This document shows positions 45,611 to 57,792 of a stretch of 64,000 bases of DNA, one piece after another (within the stretch, counting starts at the first letter, position 1; each line of letters starts with the position of its first letter). The notes under the pieces are model-generated. The model ran no database searches and was not told where the DNA came from. It worked only from the letters and a program-made list of their open reading frames with translations. The translations under genes were made by a program, and so were the position numbers. This DNA is from Chlorophyllum brunneum (taxonomy: Eukaryota > Basidiomycota > Agaricomycetes > Agaricales > Agaricaceae): the NCBI GenBank assembly GCA_963576785.1, contig OY756147.1:1674001-1738000 (forward strand). The letters are read 5' to 3'.

Positions 45611-47415
45611 GAAAAGGTTGAGTGCACCCAATACTCACCCAAGGGTCTATTTTAACAGGTAAAGTGAATGCAATAGCCACCCAAGGATCTTTTAACAGTT
45701 CAAAAGACCAGGATTAGCACAAATTGAATTCTGAGTCCATCTTGTGCCATGATGAGTATGACATTGATACTCCAACTGATAAATTAGAATCTGCTGGGCC
45801 AAATTAATACTGGTGGCCCATAACCCTTCTCTATATTCTCAAAACTTCTCACTTTCTGAATTCACATCTGATGGACATTACACTGTGTAAGATGATTTTG
45901 ACCTTGTGAAGCAGCTTATGATTGATAACAAACATTTGCAATCCAGGAGTTGCCTCAGAGAGATAGGATCATGACCAGTGCCATGTGACCAACTTCCCCT
46001 AAACAGTGCGATACACTGCCTGTCAACCTTCAAAACCAGATTTTAGAATGATATTATCACAATGGGGTCATGATTCCTTGACTATGACAATATTGGTACC
46101 AAGCCAGGCTCTAAGTTAACTTTAGCATGAGGCAAATGAATGATTGGAAAATTTTCGGGATGTTCATGCTGGTGAAATTTTAGAATATGCGATATAATTG
46201 TATAGGACAGAGGTCTCATGCCCCAACGTCCATTTGGATCACCCCCCTTCATCGTTCACCATATTACATATGCACAAAGAGGGAAAGATGTAGATCCCTA
46301 TCCTGGGTCAGAATCTGTATCAACTAATCTTGTCCATTTAACAAATATATGGTCAATGACAGAACTCCAGAAGAACTCAAGGTGGGTTAAATTACACCCA
46401 TAATTGAATTCGAATCTGAAGATGTCCTTCCTGGGATATACAACCTTGGTGGTGGTTTCTGCATTTGTTCCATTACAGTGGGCCTATTAAATCTGTTGCT
46501 TGTATAGTTTATTGCAGGACTAGATGATTGGATATTTGGGGGAAGGTGATAGTGAAAGCGGTGTATTCATCGATGTCAGATCAAGAGGTCCTAGCTGTAT
46601 AAAATTTGATGGAAGAAGAATACTTGTATGCAATAATGTACCCATTGCTGCCATCCAACCCACATAGCTGAATGTCGTTATTTTGAACAGACGACATCAT
46701 AAGGTGGGATGACCTCGTTGTTTGTATATTGTGGACTTAGCAACATTATAAATAAATCTCAAGAGTGCCTTCATCCCAAATTCATCATGGATTGGTAAGG
46801 TAGTGGGCATTTGACCATGGCCCCAGGTGGCTAGGGGTGCAATAATTGCAGGACACTGGTCAATGAAATCTATGAAACCATGAAAGTTCTAGTTCTTCCA
46901 GTCCAAGGAGTACAGTACCCTTCATGAATATTTCTCCTTCCTATTACACCCAGCTTCTAGACCTGCACAGCTGAACATCTGTCTCAGTGAATTCAAAAGA
47001 CGAGTTGACAGTTGGGCACACTGTTTGTTAGGTAATAGTATAAAAACATCAGCCTCCTCTGGTATACCACATTCATCATCCCCCTGGAATCACTAGACAT
47101 GTTGGACTCAGAACTCTTTCTCTGGTTTTGTCTGTTCTTGCCCTTATCAACACACAGCATAGTAGGTGTCATCCTCTCCCCTTCCTTTTCCTCCCCCACA
47201 GTATTCTGACCAGCATCAACCCCACTATTCATATTCACATCATTGCTCACCTCATTGGGAACCACATTTGTACCAGCAACAACACCTATATCGGGAGGTC
47301 CAGGAATATCAGAACCAGAGTTTTTCTCCTAAGAAGTATCACCTACGAGAGACAGAATTTGCGTAAGTATGGAGATGAGTTGGTTATTCATGCTCATAGA
47401 TTTTTCCAGCTGTAA
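45611..47415. other. Decayed duplicated intergenic sequence
   Basis: No gene. The stretch 45890-46300 matches 57425-57780 and, more weakly, 60220-60660, the equivalent position upstream of DUF6533 copies 5 and 6. The remainder to 47415 contains short open frames without features. Confidence 0.5.
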
Positions 47416-48110
47416 ATTGATCCCTTTGACTTGAATCTCACATTTGTGGAGTTCTGAGTACCAATTGTATGGGACAGCCACATTTCAGTTACCCTCTTAA
47501 TTCCAAAAGACCATTCAACAAGTTCAAAAGCCACAGTGTATGTTGCAGACATATATTGTGAGATTCAGACCCTTGTTGCATATTACATTCCACCCATTCC
47601 CCCCTCTATCTGCAGATAAAAGCTTCATGACTACCAAATCAAAGTCCCTACAACCCCTTCCAGTGCAGCTCCAGTACTGCTCACACCACCAGGCTATGGT
47701 GTCTAGACAAAAGCCACTAGGGAGAGTGCGAAATGGGCACAGGACTATATTTACACCAATGTTGAGGGACTTTGAGGCCACCCTAGTTGAGTTCAAACCC
47801 TGTTTGGTTAATAACAAGCAGCCAGTAAATGAAACACAGGAGAACTGTCATGGATTTGAGTAGGCATAGTACTGAACAACCACTACTTGGGCATAGAATA
47901 AATTCGAGTAATCAGCCAAGAATTTGCATGTGTAAGGTATTGAGGGGAGCAGGTTGTAGGACAGAGCAAGGAGAAGACTATATTTAGTAACCGGTAGATT
48001 AATGATACCAAGCATGATATCCATCCCCAGAAACTGGATTACTGCTGTGGTAGATATCATAGCAGTTTCGAAACCATTTTCTTGATGTAAGCAACTGAAT
48101 AATTCCTTAT
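47416..48110 (+). pseudogene. Remnant of gene X, copy 2
   Basis: Matches 37180-37740 along its length: FDLNLTF, a region parallel to PHFGYP, then ESAKWAQDYIYTNVEGL opposite KWVLDHICTKIKDVKL. Multiple in-frame TAG, TGA and TAA codons occur. Product unknown. Confidence 0.45.
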
Positions 48111-48184
48111 CTTGCACTGGGGACCCAGCCTCCACCTGTATCCTGTGGAGAGCAATGTTTGGCTACCACTGAACTCTTATTGTT

Positions 48185-48820
48185 ATGTCCAAACCTCGAA
48201 CCTACGTCAGAGGTTACGACAAGTTTCCAGAAGCAATACCACTTGTCCCACTACCACAATCCAATGATGCCATTATCGACTCTCTACTCCAACTAGCCTG
48301 GAAATATGCACCATACTTACACGTATGCAATACTGATGGACTCTACTTATGCACCATCGAGAATAACCTCTACGGCGCCTAGAACAATGGTTGGAAAGCA
48401 TGACCAACCACCAAAGAAACTATGCAGTACATCCACCCCTATATGTACACTCATGGTCCAGCACTCGAAGCACTCATTCACCAACAAATTGCTGATGGAA
48501 TCTATTGCATAGAAATGTGACCCAAAGACTTATTACCAGACAATGAACCCGCTATACCCAGTAGCGATAGCGACAATTCTCCTCATCTGCTATTGCAATC
48601 TACTCAAGCCTTTGTCGAGTCACCCAAGTCCTATCTCTCTGAAGAACCAATTGCATCTATGTCATCCCTATCATCCAACTCCGACCATCCTATGGATGCA
48701 GTTCTTCCATCACCACCATCATTGTCATTGTCTTCTACCACTTCATCCTATGTGTCTTGCAACTGTAGCTGTTCTGATGAATCTCCATCATTGTCATTGG
48801 AGATCTCTGAGGATGAGTAA
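48185..48820 (+). pseudogene. Unrecognised open frame with in-frame stops
   Basis: One reading frame starting MSKPRTYVRGYDKFPEAIP at 48185 that stays coding-like to TAA 48818, interrupted by TAG (48380), TGA (48401) and TGA (48518). Readable pieces are LLQLAWKYAPYLHVCNTDG, TMQYIHPYMYTHGPALEAL and a Ser/Pro-rich acidic C-terminus (SSLSSNSDHPMD, SLEISEDE). The stops fit C-to-T loss of Arg or Gln codons. About 210 codons. No family is recognised. It may be a host gene or the structural gene of an old retroelement. Confidence 0.45.
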
Positions 48821-49622
48821 GCACTCATCTGTTTCACCATCATCAGTTTCACTTCACTCTATGTTTAGCTGTTTCATCTTTATCAGTTTCACGTTTATCT
48901 TTAGTAGTGTTTCACCTTGAAGTTTCATATCTATCAGTTTCACATTGTGAAACATGTTTCAGTCTCGTTATCTATACTCCATAGTATTTATAGAAAAGAA
49001 GTAGTTAGTATAAATAGCTGACTGTATTGGGAAGTCAAAGCTTAAGCTTTGATCTTCTATAGGGATAGCCTTCTTAATCGCCCAAGAAGAGTTTCCATTG
49101 ACAGTTACTGTCAATCAATAGAAGATTGCTTAACTGCTTATTCTCTACTCGCCCTCATCACTCAGAGCTATGAGATAAACGGGATTCCCATTTCTTGGTT
49201 AAGTAACGACAGTTTGATAACATTTGCTTATCCGGTTACTTGGCTGAGATAGGTATTAAGGCCATACCCTAGAGGTTGCATCCTCTTCGATTGCCCTTAG
49301 TAGCCGAATCCGTAACACTTATGTCATCTCCAAAAGAGTCTTTTCGGATCAAAAATCTTGGAGCACCCATCACTGGGTCAGAGTATCATTATAAACACCC
49401 CAAAGTCAAGTCTTCTGTCCTTCTTCCCCATTTCTATGCCTTCTTCATTTCTATTTCATAACTGTAAGCTATCCTCTTTAAGTCCAATTGTAGGTCTATA
49501 CTGTAAATGATCATCTGGAGAAAGTCCCAAATAAATAATGTATTCTACCTAACCTCTTCCTACTTTCTCTTTTCTCTGTCCTACCTTTATAGTATAAAAA
49601 CATTATCAATCCATTTGTACCT
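48821..49622. repeat. AT-rich region with clustered GTTTCA motifs
   Basis: Between about 48827 and 48965 the hexamer GTTTCA or its complement occurs about nine times, often as AGTTTCAC. The rest to 49622 is AT-rich with TATA-like AGTATAAATAGC near 49006, and no gene. It could include an old solo LTR, but I could not define ends. Confidence 0.4.
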
Positions 49623-49627
49623 GGTCC
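49623..49627. repeat. Target site duplication GGTCC, left of copia element 2
   Basis: GGTCC directly before the LTR, repeated at 54557-54561. Confidence 0.92.
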
Positions 49628-49933
49628 TGTTGGGAGACAAATATGTGTCAATGCCCGATGTAATAGGCGGGGTCAGCAGTACGAAAAGTGGTCAATGATG
49701 CACTGACCAGTTTCTGTATGTAGTTTTGTTTCATCTTTGTCACCCATAGCATACTAGTCTTTGTTTCACCTCCCACACACCTCAGTTCTTGCATTTCAAG
49801 ACTGAGGTGAGCATGTTCTTTAGTATATTCAAAATGTAGCTAACATGTATTGTAGAGCTTTGTACTTAGGTAGCTATTTCAATATATAAAGTTCTCACAT
49901 TTCAAGACTGAGAGCTTTGTACTTAGTTTCACA
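49628..49933 (+). repeat. 5' LTR of copia element 2
   Basis: 306 bp, TG...CA ends. Pairs with 54251-54556. Confidence 0.93.
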
Positions 49934-49945
49934 GGTTATGGGCCC
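49934..49945 (+). other. Primer binding site of copia element 2
   Basis: GGTTATGGGCCC immediately after the LTR. Same site as in copia elements 1 and 3. Confidence 0.75.
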
Positions 49946-49993
49946 CGCCCCCTTGCACTAAAGTCAAATCAGTGCTGCAAGAATTCAAACATT

Positions 49994-52900
49994 ATGGCCT
50001 CAGTAAACAATATATTGTGCCTGAACTTGATATGTCTGAAAGGAACTGGATGGTGTTTTTGCTCTGGTTTAAGACTGTAGTTCGAGGTAAAGGACTGTGG
50101 GGGCATTTCAATGGATCCAGTCCATGTCCAAAGCTACCTGAACCTGTGACACCACAGGCTGCACCAATTCCACCATCCCCTATGCCTCAAACACCAGGTG
50201 CAGGAACACCAATACAGGCAGCTAGTACAGCTGCTGCTGTCCACCTTCCTCTTTCAGTGCCACCTAGTCCAGAAATCACTGTAACTCCCGAAATGGTTGA
50301 AGCTTGGGAGTATAATGAGGATATTGCTTGTTCACTGCTTACTCAACACCTCTCTGATGCCACACTCATTCTAACTTCATCTTATGAGACCATTAAAGAA
50401 GCATGGGATGCAATTGTTGAAGAATTCACTTACAAGAGTTTGTCCACAAGGGCAAATATTCGTCACAATTTTATGGCCTCAAAATGCCCAGATAAGAGCA
50501 ATGTTCATGTGTTCTTGAATTCCCTCTGAGCAAGGAGAGCAGAATGTACATCTATGGGAGCCAAAATCAGTGAGGATGACTATCATGATACTATAGTCTC
50601 CGGACTACCATGGTGGTTACAAACCTTTGCTTCAAATCAGCTAGCGGCTGCACGGCTCAATTCTCCATTCAAAACAATTGATCCAGAGCTCCTTATCATT
50701 GTCATATGTGATAAATGGGAGAGGACTCACCCAAAACAAGCAGCTGGAATGGGTCAAAGGCAGGAAGGGGATGAGTCATGGGTGGTTGAAGCTGGTGAGA
50801 AAGGGAAAGGGAAAGGAAAAGGACAGGAGAAAGGAAAAGGGAAGAAAGGAAAAAAGAAGGGAAAGTATTTCATCTGTGGAAGTGAGGGCCATTGGAAGAA
50901 GGATTGCCTGCAGAAGAAAAAGGATGATAATAAAGTGGCAGGTGAGAAGGGTCAAGGTGGACCCAGTGCTAATATAGCTGTGGAAGATGATGAAGAAAAG
51001 GAAGATGAATCCTTGGTGGTAGAAATCTGCACAGTCAGTAAACCAAACCTATGGACTCAAACTAAAATCTTCGATTCTGGCTCCTCCCAACATATCCCAC
51101 CTTACCACAACATCTTTATGACATTTGAGCCAATTAAGCCATGTCCCTTATGAACAGCTAATTGTTAACAGTTCAATGTAGTTGGTAAAGGGGACATCAA
51201 GTTGGACATCCCAAATGGCCAAAATAAAATGTCAACACTCCATTTGAAGAATATCTTGTACTCCCCTGATGCTGGTTATACATTGGTCTCAATTGGATGC
51301 CTGGATGATGATGGTTATTCCACGACATTCAGTAAAGGGAAATGTGTAATTCATGGAAGTACTGGCAAACAAATTGCAGAAATCCCAAGGAATGAAAGAG
51401 GGCTGTATAAGTTTGTCAGAGATGTTGGAGAGCAAGTGTGTGTTGTCAATGAACCACCCACATTGGAAACTATACATTGTCAATTGGGCCATGTCTCATT
51501 GTCCACGTTATGATGGCTAGCATCTGATGATTCAATTGCTGGAGTTACCATTCCAGATAGGGATAGAAAGACTAGTATTCTGTGTGAGTCTTGTATGTTT
51601 GAAAAGATAACATGATCTCAAATCTTCAAAGTCCATCAAAGTGAGCATGCAAAGAAGATTGGTAATGAAGTTCACTCCGATGTGTGGGGTCCGGCAAGGA
51701 CAGCGACAAAGAGAGGGAGGCACTACTATGTGACCTTCATAGATGATCACTTGAGGTGGACGCATATCAAATTCCTAAAAAGGAAATCAGAGGTTTTCAT
51801 TGTATACAAATGTTTTGAGGCTTGGTTGGAGACTCAATTTGGAGCTCGTATCAAAGTCCTTCAATCGGATAGAGGAGGAGAGTATACACCAGCCGAGTTC
51901 CAAGATTATCTCAAATCTCGAGGTACTCAAACAAGACTCACTGTTCACAATACACCCCAACATAATGGTGTAGCCAAATGACACAATAGGACAATCCTAG
52001 AATGTGTGCGTGCATTGTTGCATGCAAGTCAGCTCCCAAGGTATCTATGGGCAGAGGCAGCCACTCACATTGTTTGGTTGATGAACTGAACAGGTACAAG
52101 AGCAATCAAAGCAGAAACACCCTATAGTATAATATATCATCGCAAACCAAACCTCAAAGGACTCCCTAAGTGGGGGAAAAAGGTGTGGGTTCACAAAGAG
52201 AGTGGTGATAAGTTGGGTTGGCATGCAAGGAATAGTTACTGGATTGGTTTTGATGTAAAAACCAGGGATGGATCACATATTTGGTTCCCAGATAAACAGG
52301 TCGTAAAAATTGAATGCAATTTTCATTTCACTCCTCAAGTTGAGGGGGAGCAGTCGGCACCAGCCTATCAACTTGCGACAATGACACCATTGTCTACAGA
52401 GGTACCAAAAGAAGCTGATCTACCAGATCTACCAGTTGCACCACCATTACCTGAATTGACATATGAAATACCTCTATCTGAAAGTCGACTTCAAAGCCCA
52501 GAAAACAAGCCTGTAACCAAGGAACCAGAACCAGCACACCATTCATCTTGCACAAAGAAACCTAGTTTAAAAGCTAGGGATATCCTCAAAGGAAAAGCAG
52601 TTGCCTTAGTTGAGAAAGAGGATGATTGGCAAGATGTTGAGGCATTGGTAGCTGAGATGGAGAATACAGAGGCACTGGAGCCAACAAGTGTGCATGAGGC
52701 AATGCAATGACCAGATTGGAATCTGTGGAAGAAAGCCATGGAGGAGGAGTTAGCAACACTGAAACACATGGGTATATGGGACTTAGTCAATCAACCACAA
52801 AACATCAATATTGTTGGGTCCAAGTGGGTTTTCAAAGCAAAGAAAGATGCAGCTGGGAATATCATATGTTATAAAGCCTACCTTGTTGCTCAAGGCTTTA

Positions 52901-54243
52901 CCCAGGTCCCTGGAATCGATTACTTTGATATGTATGTGCCAGTGGTGAGGCTACCTTCAGTCCAAACTATACTCGCAATTGTGGCGGCACAAAACTATGA
53001 AGTTTACCAGATCAATATAAAAGGGGCCCATCTGAATGGGAAACTTAATGACAATGAGATTGTCTATATGAGACAACTACCAGAGTTCACAGACCCTCAG
53101 CATTCCCAGATGGTGTGCTGACTCAACAAAACCCTTTATGGATTGAAGTAATCCAGTCAATGATGGTATTAGCACCTGCATGAAATCCTTGTAAATGAGA
53201 TGGGTTTCACCCAATGCAACATCGATCAAGGTGTTTACTACAAACGAGAGGGCACTGACCTCAATGTTATCCTCGTGCACATTGATGATTGTACCCTAGT
53301 AGCACCAAGAATAAAGTTGGTTGATTGGATCAAGGAGAATGTCGGAAAGTATGTGGAAGTAATGGATCTAGGGGAAATCCACTGGCTTCTAGGAATTGAA
53401 ATCAAGCAGGATCATGAAAATGGAAGACTTATGCTCTCACAACGTTCTTATATTGATGCTTCCTTGCAATGTTACAGTTTTGAAGAGATAAAGATGGTAA
53501 ACATCCCAATGGATCCAGCAGTCAAACTGACATCATGTCAGTCACCATCCATGACAGTTGAAATTGCGTGCATGGCAAGAGTTCCCTACAAAGAAGCAAT
53601 AGGGACTCTAATGTATCTGGCCTTAGTGACTTGACCAAACATTGCATATGTGGTCCAATGCTTGTCCAAATTCTCCAAGAATCCGGGTATAGCCCACTGG
53701 GAAGCTGTAAAGTGTGTATATCGATACTTGAGAGGAAGCTGTGATGTCTGGTTAACATATGGAGGACTCAACGAAAAAGTGACCGGTTATGCTGATACAG
53801 ATGGTAGCATGGCCAAAGATCATCATGCAATTTCAGGATACACCTTCATGATTAACAGAGGTGCTGTCTCGTGGAGTGCCAAACAGCAGGAAATAGTCAG
53901 CTCGTCAATGACAGAATTGGAATACGTTGTAATCACACATGCGACAAAAGAAGTACTGTGGTTATGTTTGTTGATCAAGGAAATTTTCAGATCAATCTTA
54001 CCTGCAACAACATTGTTCTCCAATAATCAGTCTGCCATAGCTCTAGCCAAAGATCATCAATTTCACAGTCGCTCAAAACACATTGATATTTGATATCATT
54101 TCACACGTTGGGTTATTGAAGAGGGAAAAATGAAGTTAATATATTGCCCCACAGAAGATATGGTGGTGGATGTGCTTACAAAAGCTTTACCTTCACCGAA
54201 GGTCAAGCATTTTGTGTGCGAGCTCAGGCTTGGCACAATTTGA
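49994..54243 (+). pseudogene. copia element 2 gag-pol, one frame with about a dozen stops
   Basis: Gag ATG at 49994 (MASVNN), then an apparent 2-base AT insertion shifts to the main frame VPELDMSERNWMVFLLWFK. That frame runs to 54243. A zinc knuckle near 50870 reads YFICGSEGHWKKDC, with its first Cys changed to Tyr. Protease has FDSGSSQHI (51073). Integrase (51450-52170) includes LGHVSLSTL, HSDVWGPA and QSDRGGEYTPAEFQ. Reverse transcriptase (52730-53500) has GSKWVFKAKKDAAGN, QGFTQVPGIDYFD and HIDDCTLVA with both Asp present. RNase H (53780-54100) has SWSAKQQEIVSSSMTELEY. Stops occur at 50527, 51151, 51166 (TAA), 51511, 51613, 51979, 52087, 52708, 53119, 53149 (TAA), 53158, 53632 and 54091. 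Nearly all are TGA where Arg is expected. Confidence 0.9.
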
Positions 54244-54250
54244 GGGAGAG

Positions 54251-54556
54251 TGTTGGGAGACAAATACGTGTCAATGCCCAATGTAGGTGGGGTCAGCAGT
54301 ATGAAAAGTAGCAGTCAATGATGCACTGACCAGTTTCCATATGTAGTTTTGTTTCATCTTTATCACCCGTAGCATACTAGTCTTTGTTTCACCTCCCACA
54401 CACCTCAGTTCTTGCATTTCGAGACTGAGGTGAGCATGTTCTTTAGTATATTCAAAACGTAGCTAACATGTATTGTAGAGCTTTGTACTTAGGTAGCTAT
54501 TTCAATATATAAAGTTCTCGCGTTTCGAGACTGAGAGCTTTGTACTTAGTTTCACA
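54251..54556 (+). repeat. 3' LTR of copia element 2
   Basis: 306 bp. It retains several CpG that the 5' LTR has lost, and the reverse. Confidence 0.93.
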
Positions 54557-54561
54557 GGTCC
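54557..54561. repeat. Target site duplication GGTCC, right of copia element 2
   Basis: Exact repeat of 49623-49627. Confidence 0.92.
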
Positions 54562-55393
54562 CCTATTGTTCTACACCTTGTCCATAGATGATTACCTTCA
54601 TTTTTCTTCCCTTTTTTTGGTCTAATTACTTCATTAAAAGGTACCTTGGCATATTTCTTTCACACTTCTAAAACTGGGCCATATTCATGTATGTATATAA
54701 GTAGTATGTCTTTGATAGGGGAAGGCAGTGAAATACGAATGAGTATCTAAATCCCCTCAAATTCCCAAAGCCACTTCGTCTCTTATCTATCTCAACTCCA
54801 TTAATTACCCAAACTTGATCACTGTTTTTCTCGACCATTTCCTACTCAATTCCTCTCAAATCTTCGACGCTCTGTACCGCTAATCGACTTCTTTTGGTTG
54901 GAAGCAAAGTGGTTGTTGGATTCGGCTGCGCTTGTTAAAGTGTTCACTCACCAGCCCATACCCTCGTTCTACAATCCACCTGTACCTGCCCACAAAACCC
55001 ACAGGTTACAGCAGACGAGTGGCCAGCACTGGATAATCCCGGGCCTTCAGAAGAGAGGTGATGATAGACTATTCTAGTGACTTTCGTAGCATGTTCGCGA
55101 TGACAGAAAATAACCAATGGGGGGTCGATTGATCAGTCCACTACGAAAAATACAGGGGTCTTATATACGCTATGGAGTCTAAGGGTCAAGTCAGGAGACA
55201 ATGTAAGTCTAGCTACAAACACGGTGTCCTACGCGTGGCACGAACCACTGTCTACGAGACAATGCAAAATGGACCATTGCAAAGACACAGTGAAATGAAA
55301 TGAAAATAAAAGCACATCTAAAAACAGAAAGGAAATCACGTCTAGACACTAGCATGTTACACGCATAGCCAAGCGGCTACCCCCACGGTTACC
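54562..55393. other. Intergenic region downstream of DUF6533 copy 5
   Basis: No gene supported. CpG reappears from about 54.8 kb. The part 54958-55045 matches 44160-44255 downstream of copy 4. Confidence 0.45.
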
Positions 55394-56533
55394 TCATATC
55401 TCCAGCATCTGCAATGAACCCTTGGGAGGAAAGTGAGCAGCAAAATTGGGGTTGGAAATGGCAGCGGACCGCACCTCGTTCTCTCTTTGACTCTGTAACT
55501 TCAAATTTCGAAAAACACGGCAAGTCATTGATGCTGTGAGAGATATGAAGGGAAAGGTCAATATGGTGGAATAGGCTGGAGGAATAGCAGGGATAAGAAT
55601 GAGAGACCCGAGCGGAATACTGAGGCAGGTAATGATGCTAGAAGGAAATTCAGTGAGTCAAACTAGTACCGTCACAAGCCAAAGGAAATACTCACAGATA
55701 GTACTGTTGTCCTCCCTGGAGCACCGCTCGTGAGATTCGGGGAAGCGCTCGTCCGGAGACAATCGTATCCCAGGTGACTCCAGTACTGGGATCACTATGG
55801 GGAATTGCTATCCTGTATGAAATGGCCAAGAAAACAGTCGTGTCGAAGAAGGCTATAACGAGTGGTGCTGCAGACACATACTGTCGCACCTCAGTATATG
55901 TGCAGTATTTGGTCCCGGGTATGTGTCCCTCCTGAGTCCCATAAATGGCGACAGTCATGAAACCATTCTCGGCAAGCCACACGACGAAGAAGAAGCTTTG
56001 TACCCAACGATTTGTCGCATAGACAGCGCGTAGGCGTTGGAGGAAGAGGAAGGAGGATGTCAGGTTTACCAACAAAGAAGTTACACCCGTCCCTATGCTG
56101 ACCAGACTGTGGCAGTCCTCCACCGGAACAACTGACAAGGGATGTAGGAATTACGAAGTTCCTGTGAGGCTAAGCAAAAACTTACTCTGTCGAATCGGTG
56201 CAAGCATGACGAAAATTGTGGCGAAGATCCTAGAGACTTCGATGAAGGAACCATCAATATCGGTTACAACTATAGCTGACCTCGTGGATATAAAGCACAC
56301 TGACGTAAGGCGGAACCGACTCCGACGTAGAATGCCAATGTCATCTGGGATATATACGAAAATGTCCCATGCTATTACCTGTGTAATCAAACCATTGGTA
56401 CGCAACAAGATCGAACAGCTGTGGAGCTCACGCCAAAGGTCACAAGTGTCACATTTCTTGATACTTCAAATTGTACAGCTGCAGTCGGTGGAAGGTGGTT
56501 TAGATATGTATCTGGATTAAGCGGGGCAGACAT
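55394..56533 (-). CDS. DUF6533-type multi-pass membrane protein, copy 5 of 6
   Basis: Start ATG at 56533. The second exon reads WDIFVYIPDDIGILRRSRF. A short exon IFATIFVMLAPIRQ follows. The core exon (about 56118-55692) contains PVEDCHSLVSIGTGVTSLL, FLFLQRLRAVYATNRW and FDTTVFLAISYRIAIPH, ending GGQQYYL. The last exon has the final helix, MTCRVFRNLKLQSQREN and NPNFAAH. Relative to copy 4 a single base is missing in the tail (GGAAAG against GGAAGAG), so the frame changes and ends at TGA 55394 after PPKGSLQMLEI, giving a shorter tail than in copies 3 and 6. The membrane part is intact, so the gene may still be functional. Function unknown. Confidence 0.75.
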
Positions 56534-57792
56534 GAACAGGTTGAGTGGACTAAATAGCCACCCAAGGGTCTTTTAACGGTTCAGAAAACCGAGATTAGCA
56601 CAGATAGATGAATTCAGAGTCCATCTTGCGCTGTGATGAGCATGATATTGATACTCCATCTGATACGTCAGAACCTGCTGGGATACCTGTACCAACATCA
56701 ACCATCCGCAGCTTGGTAAATCACTCGAACAACCCTGAAAGGAACGAAGTATAGCCCCTTCACTTTTTTGATAACCGAGAGTCAACCTGAGAAATCATTT
56801 CCCCGGAAGGCACTTGAATATTTTATTGGTTCACAAATATGTCTTCTGTCATTCCCATCTTCTCCCCCCTTCTAGCCCCAGGACGCCTCCGAATGTCAGT
56901 TGTGCTTTCTTTGGAGGAATGTAGCCATAATTCCCAAAGAGGTGGTTTAATCTTCTGGGGCGGAACCGCCCACATTTATTAATTTGGCTAGAACTTGATG
57001 CATGACACCCGCAGACGTCGGCTGGTATCGCCATATCCACGAACGGCATAGATGTAGCAGAGAAAGATATAATGTTGTGTTACCGAGATTGATGAAGATC
57101 TATACGGTAAAGGGTGTAAATAAAGTTTGCTTTGTTATGTTGGGAGGAATAGTAATGTGGCAATCAATTCCATCTTCCGTCTGGGGGTCAATCCTACAAA
57201 GGCGGGTGATACATGACCCTCAGATAGAACCAGTAATCTTATGACAAGGTGCCTGCGAGGGTATAGAGCGTCCCACAAGCCCAAATTACGGCAGAATGAC
57301 TACCTCAATCCTTCGTTTCCTTACCCAACCCATGGACAGATGACCAAAATTGAATATAAGGAACAAACCCAAAAGGTCAAGAACCTAAACCGAGGCAGAA
57401 TTGGGCATCGCGCCATATAAGATTATTTTGACCTTGTGAACCTTCTTATGATTGATAACAAAGACTCACAATCCGGGAGTTGCCTCAGAGAGATAGGATC
57501 ATGACTAGCTCCGTGTGACCAACCTATACTAAACAGTGCGATGTGCTACCTATTGACCTTCGAAACCGGACTTTAAGAACGATATTATCACGATGGTGCC
57601 ATGATTCCTCGACTACGACGAGACGAGTGAATGGTCTGAAACAGGATGTTGATGCCGGTGAAATTTCAGATACACCATATAATTGTATAGAACGGAGGTC
57701 TCACGCCCCAACCTCCGCTTAGATTACCCTTCATCGTTCACCATACTACAGATGCACGAAGAGGGAAGGAGATACCGCAGAGTTATCTAAAG
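56534..57792. other. Duplicated intergenic sequence
   Basis: No gene. 57425-57780 matches 45890-46300 and 60220-60660, marking repeat units that each contain a DUF6533 gene. Confidence 0.5.

Larger units (their letters stand above)
49628..54556 (+). mobile_element. Ty1/copia LTR retrotransposon 2 (decayed, plus strand)
   Basis: Complete element of 4.9 kb with 306-bp LTRs (49628-49933, 54251-54556) starting TGTTGGGAG and ending TTTCACA. The flanking GGTCC duplication is perfect. Primer binding site GGTTATGGGCCC at 49934 and purine tract GAGGGAGAG before the 3' LTR. LTRs differ by about a dozen transitions, mostly at CpG, and two small indels. One long reading frame carries gag, protease, integrase, reverse transcriptase and RNase H in copia order, disabled by point mutations. 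Confidence 0.95.

Noticed and set aside
46218..46403. Open frame beginning MPQRPFGSPPFIVHH
   Set aside because: The homologous segment near 57710 is not open in the same frame, so it is duplicated intergenic DNA.
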